NCBI GenBank assembly: GCA_024449915.1
Contig: JAMZAV010005053.1
Coordinates: forward strand, 17,183 to 81,182
Length of the DNA stretch: 64,000 nt
Reading direction: 5' to 3'
Source of the DNA: Sweltsa coloradensis
Taxonomy: Eukaryota; Arthropoda; Insecta; Plecoptera; Chloroperlidae
Numbering within the stretch: the first letter of the stretch is position 1; the number at the start of each line of letters is the position of its first letter. The notes below the pieces were generated by a model. That model saw only the letters and a program-made list of their open reading frames with translations, did no database searches and had not been told where the DNA came from. Shown here one piece after another: positions 21,101 through 30,301 of the stretch. A program made the translations under genes and the position numbers.

Positions 21101-22279
21101 CTAACACCAATCCGCCAATTTATCTGGAATACACCTTTGATTCATAACACACAACTTCTTTTCTATCCCTCCACTCCTAACTACGTGCAATTGCACAGCT
21201 GTTGTCAGATGACAGGACATCGCCACTCCCAGTGCTTTCATTCTAACTTTGATCTGCCTAGACCAGCACAGCTTTGCTCTTCGTACGTCTTTCATCTTGA
21301 CCCTTGCCCTTTTTCGGTCCCCTCTTAAACCAAACACCAACACCTTACGAGTGCGTACGACCTTCGCTCGTAAACTATATCGCTCCCCAGGACGCCAGTC
21401 AACTTTCTCACGTGGACTCCCATTACTCCCAGCAATAACATCTACTATTGTTACGTTATCATTTTCATATTTCGCATCGGCGGTAATTATTTCGCCCTCG
21501 TCATTAGACTCCTCGGTATTTTCACCAAACTCCTTACTCACATGAATTTCTTCATTAACATCATGTTTTTCATTAACATTATGCTCTTTATTAGCATCAT
21601 GCTCTTCATTAACATCACGCTCGTTATTAGTATTGCAAAGCTCTTGATTAATCTTCTCTTTATGTTCTACACAAAGCACTTTATTAATCTTCTCTTCACA
21701 AATAATTTCCTTCTTATCAACAGCACCTGCTATCCGAGCAGCTGTCATCTCAGCCCGACACTCAGCCCTTTTTTCTCCCGTAGCATCTAACTTTACGTTT
21801 ACCTCTGCATTCATAGCATCTAACTTTGCGCTTATCTTTGCGTTCATTGTGCTTGCCTCTGCTTTTATAGCATCTAACTTAGCGTTTACCTCTGCATACC
21901 TTGCTCTTGCCTCTGCGTTCATATGGATAAGATATTGCATAATATTCTGACAGGCTTGGGTGGTCATGGTTCCCGGCTTCGATTCCGCCTCACTTCTACT
22001 GTCTGAACGTAGTTCCGTCTGTTTCTCCTCCTCTACGACCCTTGGTTCAACTAATGGCTCGGTATCTTCGTACCCTGTCAATAGCGGTGTCTCGACTGCA
22101 CTACTCTCACTAATAACGCCCCCCTGCATCGTGACTACCCTGTCTGCTGACTGTACTAACACCTCGGCCAAGTTCTGCGCCATCAACTCGACTAACCCGG
22201 ACTCGTCCTGACCTACCAAACTGCTCCCTGCTGACCCACTATCTTCTGCTGAACAGACTATCTCCTCAACCGAAGACAT
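21101..22279 (-). CDS. Gag-like coiled-coil protein of the LTR element
   Basis: Start taken at the ATG of MSSVEEIVCSAEDS (22277-22279), since upstream codons of the frame lack an ATG. About 393 residues. The acidic N-terminus is followed by a repeated coiled-coil region of 11- to 12-residue units (NAEVNAKLDAIKAEAS, MNAKISAKLDAM; about residues 130-185), a charged degenerate repeat (VNEEHDANKEHNVNEKHDVN) and a basic C-terminal third (RPGERYSLRAKVVRTRKV, RGDRKRARVKMKDVRRAK). Position right after the primer-binding site and the coiled-coil plus basic tail fit a Gag. No zinc knuckle or canonical capsid motif is seen, so the call is by context. Confidence 0.55.
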   Translation of the reverse strand: MSSVEEIVCSAEDSGSAGSSLVGQDESGLVELMAQNLAEVLVQSADRVVTMQGGVISESSAVETPLLTGYEDTEPLVEPRVVEEEKQTELRSDSRSEAESKPGTMTTQACQNIMQYLIHMNAEARARYAEVNAKLDAIKAEASTMNAKISAKLDAMNAEVNVKLDATGEKRAECRAEMTAARIAGAVDKKEIICEEKINKVLCVEHKEKINQELCNTNNERDVNEEHDANKEHNVNEKHDVNEEIHVSKEFGENTEESNDEGEIITADAKYENDNVTIVDVIAGSNGSPREKVDWRPGERYSLRAKVVRTRKVLVFGLRGDRKRARVKMKDVRRAKLCWSRQIKVRMKALGVAMSCHLTTAVQLHVVRSGGIEKKLCVMNQRCIPDKLADWC

Positions 22280-22435
22280 AGTGGCAATGATCACAAACTC
22301 CTGCTTCAAATACAAAAGACACAACAAACCCTAGCAAAACACCTAAAAACTGAAAATGTCAATTATAAACACTGACCTTTACTGACCACTGTTCCCTACC
22401 GACTCATAATCCCGGTCGTTTGGTCAAATTCGAGA

Positions 22436-22453
22436 GCCCTTAGTTGGGAGCCA
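22436..22453 (-). promoter_or_regulatory. Primer-binding site of the LTR element
   Basis: On the plus strand this reads GCCCTTAGTTGGGAGCCA, ending in CCA two bases before the TG of the LTR, as expected for the complement of a tRNA 3' end. Further upstream (22399-22435) the plus strand contains CTCATAATC, the usual Met anticodon loop, and a TTCGA, so resemblance to a tRNA may extend beyond 18 bases. Confidence 0.65.
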
Positions 22454-22455
22454 AT

Positions 22456-24085
22456 TGCGACGAATCGGACCCTTCCCTACTCATTTTACAAACCAAATTT
22501 GAAACTTTGCGCCAAAATAAAATTCAAAAATTCAATAATATCTTTTTAAAAATTCTCGGGGGTTGCCTATTATTCAAAATGCCTCGGTCTAACTCCAATC
22601 GGAGACACTGGTAGTAACAGTGGGATTAAAGTAAGGTCAGCAACAAATAAAATTCAAGACTAATTCAAAGTTAAATTCAAGCAACCAAAATGACACAATA
22701 AACAACAGAATAACAAACCTGTGAAGATGTTAGATCTGCACTGCCAAGGTCTCAGCTCAGTTGGTCTCGCACGGAATAGCAATTAAATCATACAGCTTAA
22801 TGAACTAATGAATCAGGAAGAGGGGTTTCTCTATCTACCAAATGACAAGTATTAGGATTCCATTGAAATTAAGAGATATAATTGATATTAGGGTTATTCC
22901 AAAACAATTACAGGAAATACGATAGCCTGCCTGCCTAGATCAGATCTGACTCAGGTTAGATACCCCTATGGGTGAGTTCCCTTAAAAACCAAAATATTAG
23001 AATTAGTTAGTTGGCCAAAAACATTTAGGCAAGATATTATTTTAGATACTCATCGGTTATTGTGTACTCCAGTTCGCTGATTTGAAACAGTTCGGTTGCG
23101 ATGCGATGGGGAGGGTTTGATGTGTCGTATGGAGGGTAAGTGTGACGATGATGATGATACATGTCGATGTCCTAGACTTCTGTGGCGTTGGAATAGACGG
23201 GCACAGGACTCGCTTCATGTCGTTGAATTGGTCAGCTACTTGCCGGCGTCGAGGTCCTTGGAACGCATCCCGGTCAGGTTTGTCGTGGTCGACAAACAAC
23301 CTCGCATGGCACGAGATCCAGCATCATGAACACACTTGGGCTCTAACTATGAAGAATCCTTGTGGAAAGCCGTTCCATAGCCAAGGTCGAGAATCGATTT
23401 AATTGAATCCACGGACTAAGTCAACGCTTCATCCTATAAATTGCGATCTATCGATCACATGCAAAATGCAGAAGGTTCAACAACACTTTCGCGACACCTC
23501 TTCCCGGTACGGGCTCTCGCGACCGTGGAGTATCTGCGACTCTCCAACACCGTCTCCCCGACACGACTGTCCTGCCCAAAACTCCCTGCTCTCACAGATT
23601 CGCACTATGATGTCACTTTTACCCACGAGCCTCTCTGTTCGAAACTTTCATGTAGGGTGCACCTTACTTAAAACAAATACCCACACTATAGTCGGTTGAC
23701 ATGTTATCACTCTATTTTTGATGATATTTTAAAAGAACTATAGTGAAATCTGAACGTCCTATACATGACTTTGTTACAACTTGTGGCTGACTAAGCGTCG
23801 TAAAACTTATAGTTTATGTCTTCTTGTACGTGACAAAATAGTGTTTTAGAGCCGTCAGACTGGCGCTGACCGTTCAAGCCTAATTAAATCTCAATTGCTT
23901 TTCGACCATATTTGGGCCGGTGAGACCGAAATATTGCGAGGGCTCTCAAGGAAGTTATGAGTAATCATTAAATGACATTCTTATAATTTTAGTATTTGCC
24001 TCATTTAGGTACACTTGAATACTGAATTAACTTATAATAGGCATATAAAATATAGAAAAAGATGGTGGTAAGTCGTTATGTTACA
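22456..24085 (-). repeat. LTR (5' LTR in element orientation)
   Basis: 1630 bp, partner of 16660-18289. It ends at 24085, only 50 bases upstream of the TATA box of the Polinton ATPase gene. Confidence 0.95.
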
Positions 24086-24135
24086 GTAGTGATGGGGCTT
24101 TTCTAACGAATATCAGTCAGGTGATTAAAATGCTT

Positions 24136-24169
24136 TATAAGAAAGCACATTGACGACTCTCAAACAGTT
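24136..24169 (+). promoter_or_regulatory. Core promoter of the Polinton structural gene cluster
   Basis: TATAAG at 24136-24141 and an ACAGTT initiator with its A at 24166, exactly 30 bases apart. The ATG of the ATPase gene is 10 bases later at 24176, giving an extremely short leader. The LTR insertion left this promoter intact. Confidence 0.55.
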
Positions 24170-24175
24170 AGTGCA

Positions 24176-24856
24176 ATGGATCCAAAGTGGCAACATCCAT
24201 TTACAGCATTAATTTGTGGTCCTACAGGATGTGGAAAATCACATTTTGTTACAAGATTTATTCATCATCTCCCGGCACTTGTGGACAAACCAATCACGGA
24301 AGTGGTGTGGTGTTATTCCGAATGGCAAGACCTCTATGAAACAAATAAAAATAATAAAGTACGTTTTCATCAAGGATTACCACAGCTTGAAGATTTTCCT
24401 CCTCATGAAGGTGCAAAACTAGTGATAATTGACGATATGATGCGTGAGGCTGATGAAAGAGTTGTGGACTTATTCACTAAGGGGTCTCATCATAGAAATT
24501 TGAGTATCATGTTTATTTCCCAAAACATGTTTCATCAAGGTAAAGGGCGCAGAGATATTTCTCTAAACTCTCACTACTTGGTATGTTTTAAAAATCCACG
24601 TGATCGTGCACAAATTAGTCACCTGTCTAGACAGGTTTATCCTGAAAATCCATTATTTGTAAGAGAGGCCTTTGAAGATGCTACATCTGCACCACATGGA
24701 TACCTCTTATTTGACTTTAAACAATCGACACCAGACATTATGCGTTTTAGAACTTCAATATTTCCTGATGATAAGTCTTGCTACGTGTACCTACCAAAAA
24801 AATCTATAAAACATCATGCACCTTCTCATTCTCATTCATTTGAGCATCATGTCTAG
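24176..24856 (+). CDS. ATP: Polinton packaging ATPase (FtsK/HerA, A32-like)
   Basis: 226 residues. It is the predicted motor that pumps element DNA into capsids. Walker A is GPTGCGKSHF at residues 13-22 and Walker B is KLVIIDDMM at about residues 81-89; an arginine/asparagine-rich sensor region follows (SIMFISQNMFHQGKGRRDIS). Length and motif spacing agree with A32-like ATPases of Polintons and related viruses. It opens a run of eight tightly spaced genes. Its stop overlaps the start of the next gene by 8 bases (24849-24856). Confidence 0.94.
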   Translation: MDPKWQHPFTALICGPTGCGKSHFVTRFIHHLPALVDKPITEVVWCYSEWQDLYETNKNNKVRFHQGLPQLEDFPPHEGAKLVIIDDMMREADERVVDLFTKGSHHRNLSIMFISQNMFHQGKGRRDISLNSHYLVCFKNPRDRAQISHLSRQVYPENPLFVREAFEDATSAPHGYLLFDFKQSTPDIMRFRTSIFPDDKSCYVYLPKKSIKHHAPSHSHSFEHHV

Positions 24857-25181
24857 CACAGTACTCAGCCATGGGGATTTGCTCCGTGCTCTTCATCGTG
24901 CAAGTCCACACATGCGCAAATCAATTATTAAAGCTGCTGATTGCGGACTTATAAAGTCTATCTGTGAATGTGCAGACAACACTTTAAAAGGACGTGTATC
25001 TCTAAACCACTCTCAGAAGAGAAAACTTTCTCGTCACAAGAGGTTGTTGAGGAAACTTGTGTGTCGAGGTGAAAATTGGAAAAGAAAAAAGAAGATTTTA
25101 CAACAGAGTGGTGGTGCAATTCTGCCACTGCTACTTGCACCTCTTCTGAGTGGTATTCTTGGAAGTATCTTTAAATCATGA
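24849..25181 (+). CDS. pX-like basic core/capsid-associated protein
   Basis: 110 residues; start chosen at the ATG overlapping the ATPase stop rather than the in-frame ATG at 24816. Layout: a conserved N-terminal segment (LLRALHRASPHMRKSIIKAA, CECADNTLKGRV), a strongly basic middle (SQKRKLSRHKRLLRKL, KRKKKILQQ) and a Gly/Leu-rich hydrophobic end (GGAILPLLLAPLLSGILGSI). This plan is shared by a small protein found next to the ATPase in many Polintons and adintoviruses and likened to adenovirus core protein pX. Function (DNA condensation or membrane contact) is inferred. Confidence 0.75.
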   Translation: MSSTVLSHGDLLRALHRASPHMRKSIIKAADCGLIKSICECADNTLKGRVSLNHSQKRKLSRHKRLLRKLVCRGENWKRKKKILQQSGGAILPLLLAPLLSGILGSIFKS

Positions 25182-25885
25182 ACCATACAAAGAAAATGTT
25201 ACTCATAGACCCTGATACACTGGGAAGGATTCAACATCGTGCAGAAAATCCTGTCAATAATACCATATCTTCACTTGATCAAGAAATGGAACGTATACTT
25301 AAGCTAAAAAATGTCACAGATGATGAAAAGTGGTTACAGTATAAACAAGTACTCTCACGGTTTTTACACTTTACAAGTGAGTTGCGTAACCCCATCGCAC
25401 TCCCAATAATAAGTGAAAAAGAACAAGTGAAAAATGAACCCGGTGTTAAAAATGAGAAGGATGAAGTAGAAGATAAAGTCAAAGATGTTATAAAAATTCA
25501 AACACTGAGATCTCTTCCAAAGATGTACAAGAACATAGCAGATCTGCTGTATGATAGTCTGAATAGTGCAGAAATTATAAATTGGGATAAATTTGGAAGT
25601 GTAAGTGTTCGAGGTGCAAAGCTTCATGGCTCGTCCATTGTTGATCTCATCTCTGATGTAGTACGTAATAGAAGAGATACTGCTCCTCAGGGCTGGGAGG
25701 TGTTTGCACATGTTTTGGCAGAACTTAACATACCACAAGAATATATAGTTAATACACGACGTAAACAATTCATTCAGCAAGTACAAGCAAGCCGGAACAC
25801 ACCTTCAGCATCACCGTCAAAAACAGTTTCAGCAAAAAAGAATAAAACTCAACGTTTTCAGCCTTGGCAGCGTTTTAAATTCTAG
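25178..25885 (+). CDS. Conserved Polinton protein of unknown function, 235 aa
   Basis: ATG overlaps the previous stop (ATGA type). The N-terminal third is helical and charged (SSLDQEMERILKLKN, KWLQYKQVLSRFLHF), a Lys/Glu-rich linker follows (about residues 85-108), then a globular-looking domain (LRSLPKMYKNIADLLYDSL, VSVRGAKLHGSSIVDLISDV) and a basic Ser/Thr tail ending QRFQPWQRFKF. Similar proteins recur at this place in animal Polintons, so it is probably a structural or assembly factor. I do not recognise a catalytic motif. Confidence 0.7.
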   Translation: MNHTKKMLLIDPDTLGRIQHRAENPVNNTISSLDQEMERILKLKNVTDDEKWLQYKQVLSRFLHFTSELRNPIALPIISEKEQVKNEPGVKNEKDEVEDKVKDVIKIQTLRSLPKMYKNIADLLYDSLNSAEIINWDKFGSVSVRGAKLHGSSIVDLISDVVRNRRDTAPQGWEVFAHVLAELNIPQEYIVNTRRKQFIQQVQASRNTPSASPSKTVSAKKNKTQRFQPWQRFKF

Positions 25886-25886
25886 A

Positions 25887-26972
25887 ATGAAAGTCAAGAC
25901 TCGTCAACTACTTTCTAAAATCTATAACGATCCCTCACACCCTGGCGGATTCTCAACTGCAGATGCTTTATGGAAAGCTATAGATAAAAGTATTCCAAAG
26001 AGTGATGTTATTAAATGGCTTCAGACTCAAGATGCATATACACTTCATCGCCCTTTAAGAAAGAAATTCCTACGCAATAGGTACATTGTCAACAACATTG
26101 ATGATTTATGGCAAGCGGATCTCAATGATATGCAATCACTTCAGAAAAATAACGATGGCTACAAGTATTTACTCACAGTAATTGACGTATTTAGTAAATA
26201 TGCATGGGCAATTCCTCTACGTAATAAAACAGGAGGTGAAGTCAAACGAGCATTTGAGAGTATTATATCACAAGATAAACGTAAACCACTTAACTTGCAA
26301 ACCGACAAAGGAAAAGAGTTTATAAATAAACCATTCCAAGCATTTCTCAAAGAAAAACACATTAATTACTATCACAGTAACAATCCAGACATCAAGGCGA
26401 GTATTGTGGAACGCTTGAACAGGACTTTGAAAACAAGAATGTGGCGCTACTTTACATACTACAATATGTACCGGTATGTTGATGTATTGCCTCAACTTTT
26501 ACATGCATATAATCATACCGTTCACAGATCTATAAAAATGGCTCCGGCTCAAGTCAACGAAACAAATATTTTGCAAGTTTGGAAAAATTTGAACAAGTCT
26601 CCTAAACAAAAACTGAACAAAGTGCCTAAATATCTAATTAAAAGTTATGTAAGAATCAGTAAGGAGAAAACTACTTTTGAAAAAGGGTTTGAAAAGAACT
26701 GGTCTGAAGAAATATTCCGCATAAAAAGCATTATTCCACGTACTCTTCCTGTATACATCATTGAAGACTTGCAAGGCGAAGAAATTGAAGGAACTTTTTA
26801 TGAAGTGGAGTTGCAGCAAGTGATACTAAGAAAAGAACATATTCATAAAATAGATAAAATTGTTGATTCTATGGGAAAAGGTCTCAGAAAGAAAGTGCTT
26901 GTCAAGTGGAGAGGTTATCCATCAAAATTCAACTCGTGGCTACCTGCATCTCAAGTTATTCATTTAAAATGA
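25887..26972 (+). CDS. INT: Polinton integrase (rve family) with C-terminal chromodomain
   Basis: 361 residues, one base after the previous stop. It would insert the element and produce the 6-bp duplication seen here. The catalytic core has D (DLWQADLNDM, about residue 77), D (LQTDKGKEF, about residue 137) and E (KASIVERLNRTLKTRMW, about residue 175) with the D-D-35-E spacing. The C-terminal 50 residues are chromo-like (IDKIVDSMGKG, KVLVKWRGYPSKFNSWLP), which in other elements steers insertion to marked chromatin. The N-terminal HHCC zinc finger of retroviral integrases is not evident. All motifs intact. The stop overlaps the next ATG. Confidence 0.95.
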   Translation: MKVKTRQLLSKIYNDPSHPGGFSTADALWKAIDKSIPKSDVIKWLQTQDAYTLHRPLRKKFLRNRYIVNNIDDLWQADLNDMQSLQKNNDGYKYLLTVIDVFSKYAWAIPLRNKTGGEVKRAFESIISQDKRKPLNLQTDKGKEFINKPFQAFLKEKHINYYHSNNPDIKASIVERLNRTLKTRMWRYFTYYNMYRYVDVLPQLLHAYNHTVHRSIKMAPAQVNETNILQVWKNLNKSPKQKLNKVPKYLIKSYVRISKEKTTFEKGFEKNWSEEIFRIKSIIPRTLPVYIIEDLQGEEIEGTFYEVELQQVILRKEHIHKIDKIVDSMGKGLRKKVLVKWRGYPSKFNSWLPASQVIHLK

Positions 26973-27743
26973 GTGGGTTTTATGTTACTCTTCCTAGTAA
27001 CAGCTCTATGCACACATTTGAAAACAATACAACTGCACATTTTATAACTCAGCTTAAAGATCCTGTAACTCTTTTTGGCGATTGGGAAGTAGCTCTTACA
27101 GAGTTTCACTATCCTCAAACATTATTAAATGTGTCTGAGGGACATAATAAAATCAGTATATCTATGAATGATAATAAAGAAGATGCTAACCAGGTAATCA
27201 CCATAGAAACAGTGTATGTTAAACCAGGTTACTACAAAAATGTTGGTAATCTCTTGAGTGCAGTGAACAATGCTATTACCCCTACCAAATATTGGTGAAT
27301 TCAAAGTTGATACAGTAACAGAGGGTGGTTATTTTGTGAAGTCTAAATTTGGTCATGATGCCAAAGTAATTTTTAGTCCAGAGCTTGCAAGTCAGCTGGG
27401 ATATGAACCAGGTACTGACGTGGGTAATGACCCCCTTGCAAGACATGCTATGATGTTGGGAGTTGGAACCCCACACCATATATTTGTTTACTGTGATATC
27501 ATTGAGCCTCAAATTGTAGGCGATACTGTTGCACCTCTGCTACGAATGGTAAATACACAACACACAGAACACAATTTTGGGGACGACAATTCCAAAGGAT
27601 TTTTAACGCTGCATTACGTTCCTGTTCTCAAGCGTGAATTCAGCACAATTGAAATAGATTTAAGGAGCAGCACTGGTCTTTCAATGCCATTTCAATCTGG
27701 AACTTCAGCGGTGGTACTACATTTTCGTCGTCGCTCTCCGTGA
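26969..27743 (+). pseudogene. Penton-like minor capsid protein, frameshifted
   Basis: Start at the ATG overlapping the integrase stop (ATGA). The first frame gives MSGFYVTLPSNSSMHTFENN and a typical minor-capsid N-terminus (FITQLKDPVTLFGDWEVALTE) and stops at 27298. The rest of the single jelly roll (YVKPGYYKN region continuing to ELASQLGYEPG, HIFVYCDIIEPQIVGDT, VLKREFSTIEIDLRSSTG) continues in another frame from about 27275 to 27743. One frame change near 27275-27298 therefore splits the gene. The product forms capsid vertices in Polinton-like viruses (family knowledge). Upstream and downstream genes are intact. Confidence 0.88.
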
Positions 27744-27761
27744 AAAATTATTATTTACAAA

Positions 27762-28208
27762 ATGAGGCAGAACGATTTGGATCATTACATAAAATACTAT
27801 TCTGACCAAGCTGGAAGTGGAGTAAGTGTTTATAAAGGTTCAAGTTATCAGAAAGGTCATGGTATAGGCAGTTTCCTAGGTGGACTCTTTAGAGCTGCAT
27901 TACCTCTATTGAAAAGCGGGGCAAGAGCTTTAGGGCATCAAGCATTGACATCAGGTGCAAGCATACTTGGTGATGTAGCACAGAATAAAAATGTCAAGGA
28001 ATCATTCAAAACCAGACTTCAAGAAGCAGGTCTCAACTTGAAGCGGAAGGCAACTGAAAAACTTGACCGCATGTCTGGCTCTGGTCTTAAAAGAGCTAAA
28101 CATCGCCATCGACTTCATTCAGTGTCTGTCTCTCGTAGCAAGAGGACCTCAAAAAATAAGCTGAAGAGAAAAGTTAAAGGAGTTTCTGTGAAAGATATAT
28201 TTTCTTAA
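27762..28208 (+). CDS. pVI-like protein (membrane-active/capsid-associated)
   Basis: 148 residues. A Gly-rich amphipathic segment (GHGIGSFLGGLFRAALPLLK, about residues 32-51, then ALGHQALTSGASILGDV) precedes a very basic tail with many KRK/SKR clusters. The same plan occurs in the Polinton/adintovirus gene upstream of the major capsid, compared with adenovirus protein VI, which disrupts endosomal membranes and links hexon. Role here is inferred from position and composition. Confidence 0.75.
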   Translation: MRQNDLDHYIKYYSDQAGSGVSVYKGSSYQKGHGIGSFLGGLFRAALPLLKSGARALGHQALTSGASILGDVAQNKNVKESFKTRLQEAGLNLKRKATEKLDRMSGSGLKRAKHRHRLHSVSVSRSKRTSKNKLKRKVKGVSVKDIFS

Positions 28209-28210
28209 TC

Positions 28211-29515
28211 ATGTCGTTTCTGCACTCTCATTCCTGTGAATCTGTAAAGTCAGAACTTGACTTATTTGGTCTTCCAGTCACTCAAACAAGTATTGAACGA
28301 GGTGAGTGGGTTTTCTTTGAGCCTGTCACAGCACTTAATGACTCTGCACCCCTGGAGTTTGTTGTCAGTGGTCAAGGAGAAGACTACATTGATTTGGCAC
28401 AAACACTTTTTCTTGTAAATGCAAAAATTACCAAGGAAGATGGTACAGCTTTGGCGGCTGCTGCTACTGTAGGGCCTGTCAACAATTGGCTACACTCAAT
28501 GTTTAGTCAGGTTGATGTATTTTTAAATGGTAAACTAATTTCTGCTACATCACAGACATATGCATACAGAGCATACATTGAGACCCAATTGAATTATGAT
28601 ACACCAGCTAAATCTTCACAATTAACTTCACGCCTTTATTACAAAGATACTTCTGGTAAAATGGATGATTTTGATAATAATGCAGGACTGAAGAAACGCA
28701 TGAATTTTACCAAAGGCAGTGCTACGGTAGAACTTATGGGAAATATTCACCATGATTTATTTAATCAAGACCGCTTTCTATTGAATGGTGTTGAAATGCG
28801 TATAAAATTTATGAAGACTAAAGACGCATTCAATCTCATGTCAAAAGATGGTACTGCTGTGAAAACCAAGATAATGAGTGCTCAGTTACTTGTACGGAAA
28901 GTCCGAGTTAATTCGTCAGTATTACTTGCACACAATCATACACTTCAAAAGACTCATGCAAAATACCCAATCACCCGTGTAGACTTGAAAACTATGACTA
29001 TTCCTTCGGGTGTACAAAGTAAAACACTTGATAATATTTTTATGGGTCAATTACCTAAGCGAGTAATTCTTGGTTTTGTATCAAATGCAGCCTTGAATGG
29101 AAATTTTAAGAAGAATCCCTTTGATTTTCAACATTTCAATTGCAATCATATTGCACTCTATGCTGATGGCCAGCACTTTCCTTCAAAACCACTACAACCA
29201 AATTTTGATACCAGTCAGTACATGCCAGCATATCATAGTTTGTTTTCCGGCACAGCAATACATTTTCAAGATGAAGGTAATGGCATCACCAGAGAAGATT
29301 ACCCCCATGGCTATTGCCTAATGGCTTTTGATCTTACGCCTGATTTATCAGCTAGTGCTGATCATTGGTGCGTGCAACGTAATGGAAGTCTTCGTGTAGA
29401 AGTAAAATTCAAGGAGTCTCTAACTGAAGCCGTGGATTGTGTTATCTACGCAGAATTTGACAATTTGCTTGAGATCGACCAGCATCGAAATGTAATTGTG
29501 GACTACAACAACTAA
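28211..29515 (+). CDS. MCP: Major capsid protein (double jelly roll)
   Basis: 434 residues, 2 bases after the previous stop, frame intact. Characteristic Polinton MCP stretches: an N-terminus with ELDLFGLPVTQTSIERGEWV, then FVVSGQGEDYIDLAQTLFLV, NNWLHSMFSQVDVFLNGKLI with TYAYRAYIETQL, an RFLLNGVEMRIKF motif between the two rolls, and GSLRVEVKFKESL near the end of the second. Length is slightly below the usual 450-600 but no gap is obvious. The trimer would form capsid facets. Its presence with ATPase and protease marks this lineage as virus-derived. Confidence 0.94.
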   Translation: MSFLHSHSCESVKSELDLFGLPVTQTSIERGEWVFFEPVTALNDSAPLEFVVSGQGEDYIDLAQTLFLVNAKITKEDGTALAAAATVGPVNNWLHSMFSQVDVFLNGKLISATSQTYAYRAYIETQLNYDTPAKSSQLTSRLYYKDTSGKMDDFDNNAGLKKRMNFTKGSATVELMGNIHHDLFNQDRFLLNGVEMRIKFMKTKDAFNLMSKDGTAVKTKIMSAQLLVRKVRVNSSVLLAHNHTLQKTHAKYPITRVDLKTMTIPSGVQSKTLDNIFMGQLPKRVILGFVSNAALNGNFKKNPFDFQHFNCNHIALYADGQHFPSKPLQPNFDTSQYMPAYHSLFSGTAIHFQDEGNGITREDYPHGYCLMAFDLTPDLSASADHWCVQRNGSLRVEVKFKESLTEAVDCVIYAEFDNLLEIDQHRNVIVDYNN

Positions 29516-29564
29516 AAGGCCATGTGCACAAGAGGTTTGGCTCAGTCTTCTTTGAGCAGTCATC

Positions 29565-30296
29565 ATGAGTGCCACGATTGATTTTCAAGCCTTCACTACG
29601 GGTCAAGGAGAATTTATCATTAAAGAACTAGCTATTCTTTGCCATCAAACCTTAAAAGTTCAACACTGGATATTCAAACCACCTTATGAAGAGAGTTTTA
29701 TGGAGAGTGCATCAAGACAAGTAAAACATTGGCTGGAGAATAATCATCATGGTCTCAAGTGGTCTAGTGGTGTCACTGAATATGCAACATTGAAGAATAT
29801 TCTACTCATGGCCACCATACCCTTCAATACTATTTTTGTCAAAGGAAAAGAAAAAGCTCTCCATCTTGATAGACTTCTTGAACGTCACATTGTTGATTTA
29901 CAAGAATTGGGATGCCCAAGTCTAAAACACTTGCCATATTTACAATTCTACTGTGAACATCATAAAGAGACAAGAATGCAATGTGCATTACAGAACGTGT
30001 TTCGTCTTGCTCAATGGTGCTTCGAAAATAATGACGTCACTGATATGAAGCAATTCACTGCCAGACTTAAAACATTTGAACAATTTCCAAATGTAAACGT
30101 AAAACCTGAAGATCTTGCTGCTACAGGATTCTACTACAGCCACAGGAATGATACAGTTGCATGTGTACAATGCAATGTGGAACTGGGTCAATGGCTCCCT
30201 ACGGATATACCCAGTGAGGAACATAAGCGCTGGAGTCCTCGCTGCCCACTCATTACTGGCAAGGCTCTTACACCAGACGTTTGTGGAATATTTTGA
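29565..30296 (+). CDS. BIR-domain (IAP-like) fusion protein of the Polinton
   Basis: 243 residues. Residues about 165-232 form a baculoviral IAP repeat: RLKTFEQFPN at the start, AATGFYYSHRNDTVACVQC, then W..TDIPSEEHKRWSPRC. The zinc ligands fit C-x2-C-x16-H-x6-C exactly. The N-terminal 150 residues (IDFQAFTTGQGEFIIKELAI, HWIFKPPYEE, GCPSLKHLPYLQFYCEHH) form a separate domain I cannot name with certainty; IDFQ/E-like start, GEFIIKE and later VKG..K..HL hint at a degenerate DEDD-exonuclease fold. No RING finger follows. BIR proteins of viruses block caspases or regulate ubiquitin signalling, so an anti-apoptotic role is possible but unproven. It sits between capsid and protease genes. Confidence 0.85.
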   Translation: MSATIDFQAFTTGQGEFIIKELAILCHQTLKVQHWIFKPPYEESFMESASRQVKHWLENNHHGLKWSSGVTEYATLKNILLMATIPFNTIFVKGKEKALHLDRLLERHIVDLQELGCPSLKHLPYLQFYCEHHKETRMQCALQNVFRLAQWCFENNDVTDMKQFTARLKTFEQFPNVNVKPEDLAATGFYYSHRNDTVACVQCNVELGQWLPTDIPSEEHKRWSPRCPLITGKALTPDVCGIF

Positions 30297-30301
30297 GAAA
30301 T

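Larger units (their letters stand above)
16660..24085 (-). mobile_element. Non-autonomous LTR retroelement nested in the Polinton
   Basis: Two 1630-bp direct repeats (16660-18289 and 22456-24085), each starting TG and ending CA, are flanked by the 4-bp duplication GTAG (16656-16659 and 24086-24089). The 4,166-bp interior has a primer-binding-site-like sequence next to the right repeat, a Gag-like frame and a tandem array of small frames, all on the minus strand, so the element reads right to left. I see no protease, reverse transcriptase, RNase H or integrase on either strand; it would need enzymes from elsewhere. I counted about ten differences between the LTRs by eye, so insertion is recent. 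It lies between the PolB polyadenylation signal and the ATPase promoter and interrupts no frame. Confidence 0.93.
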
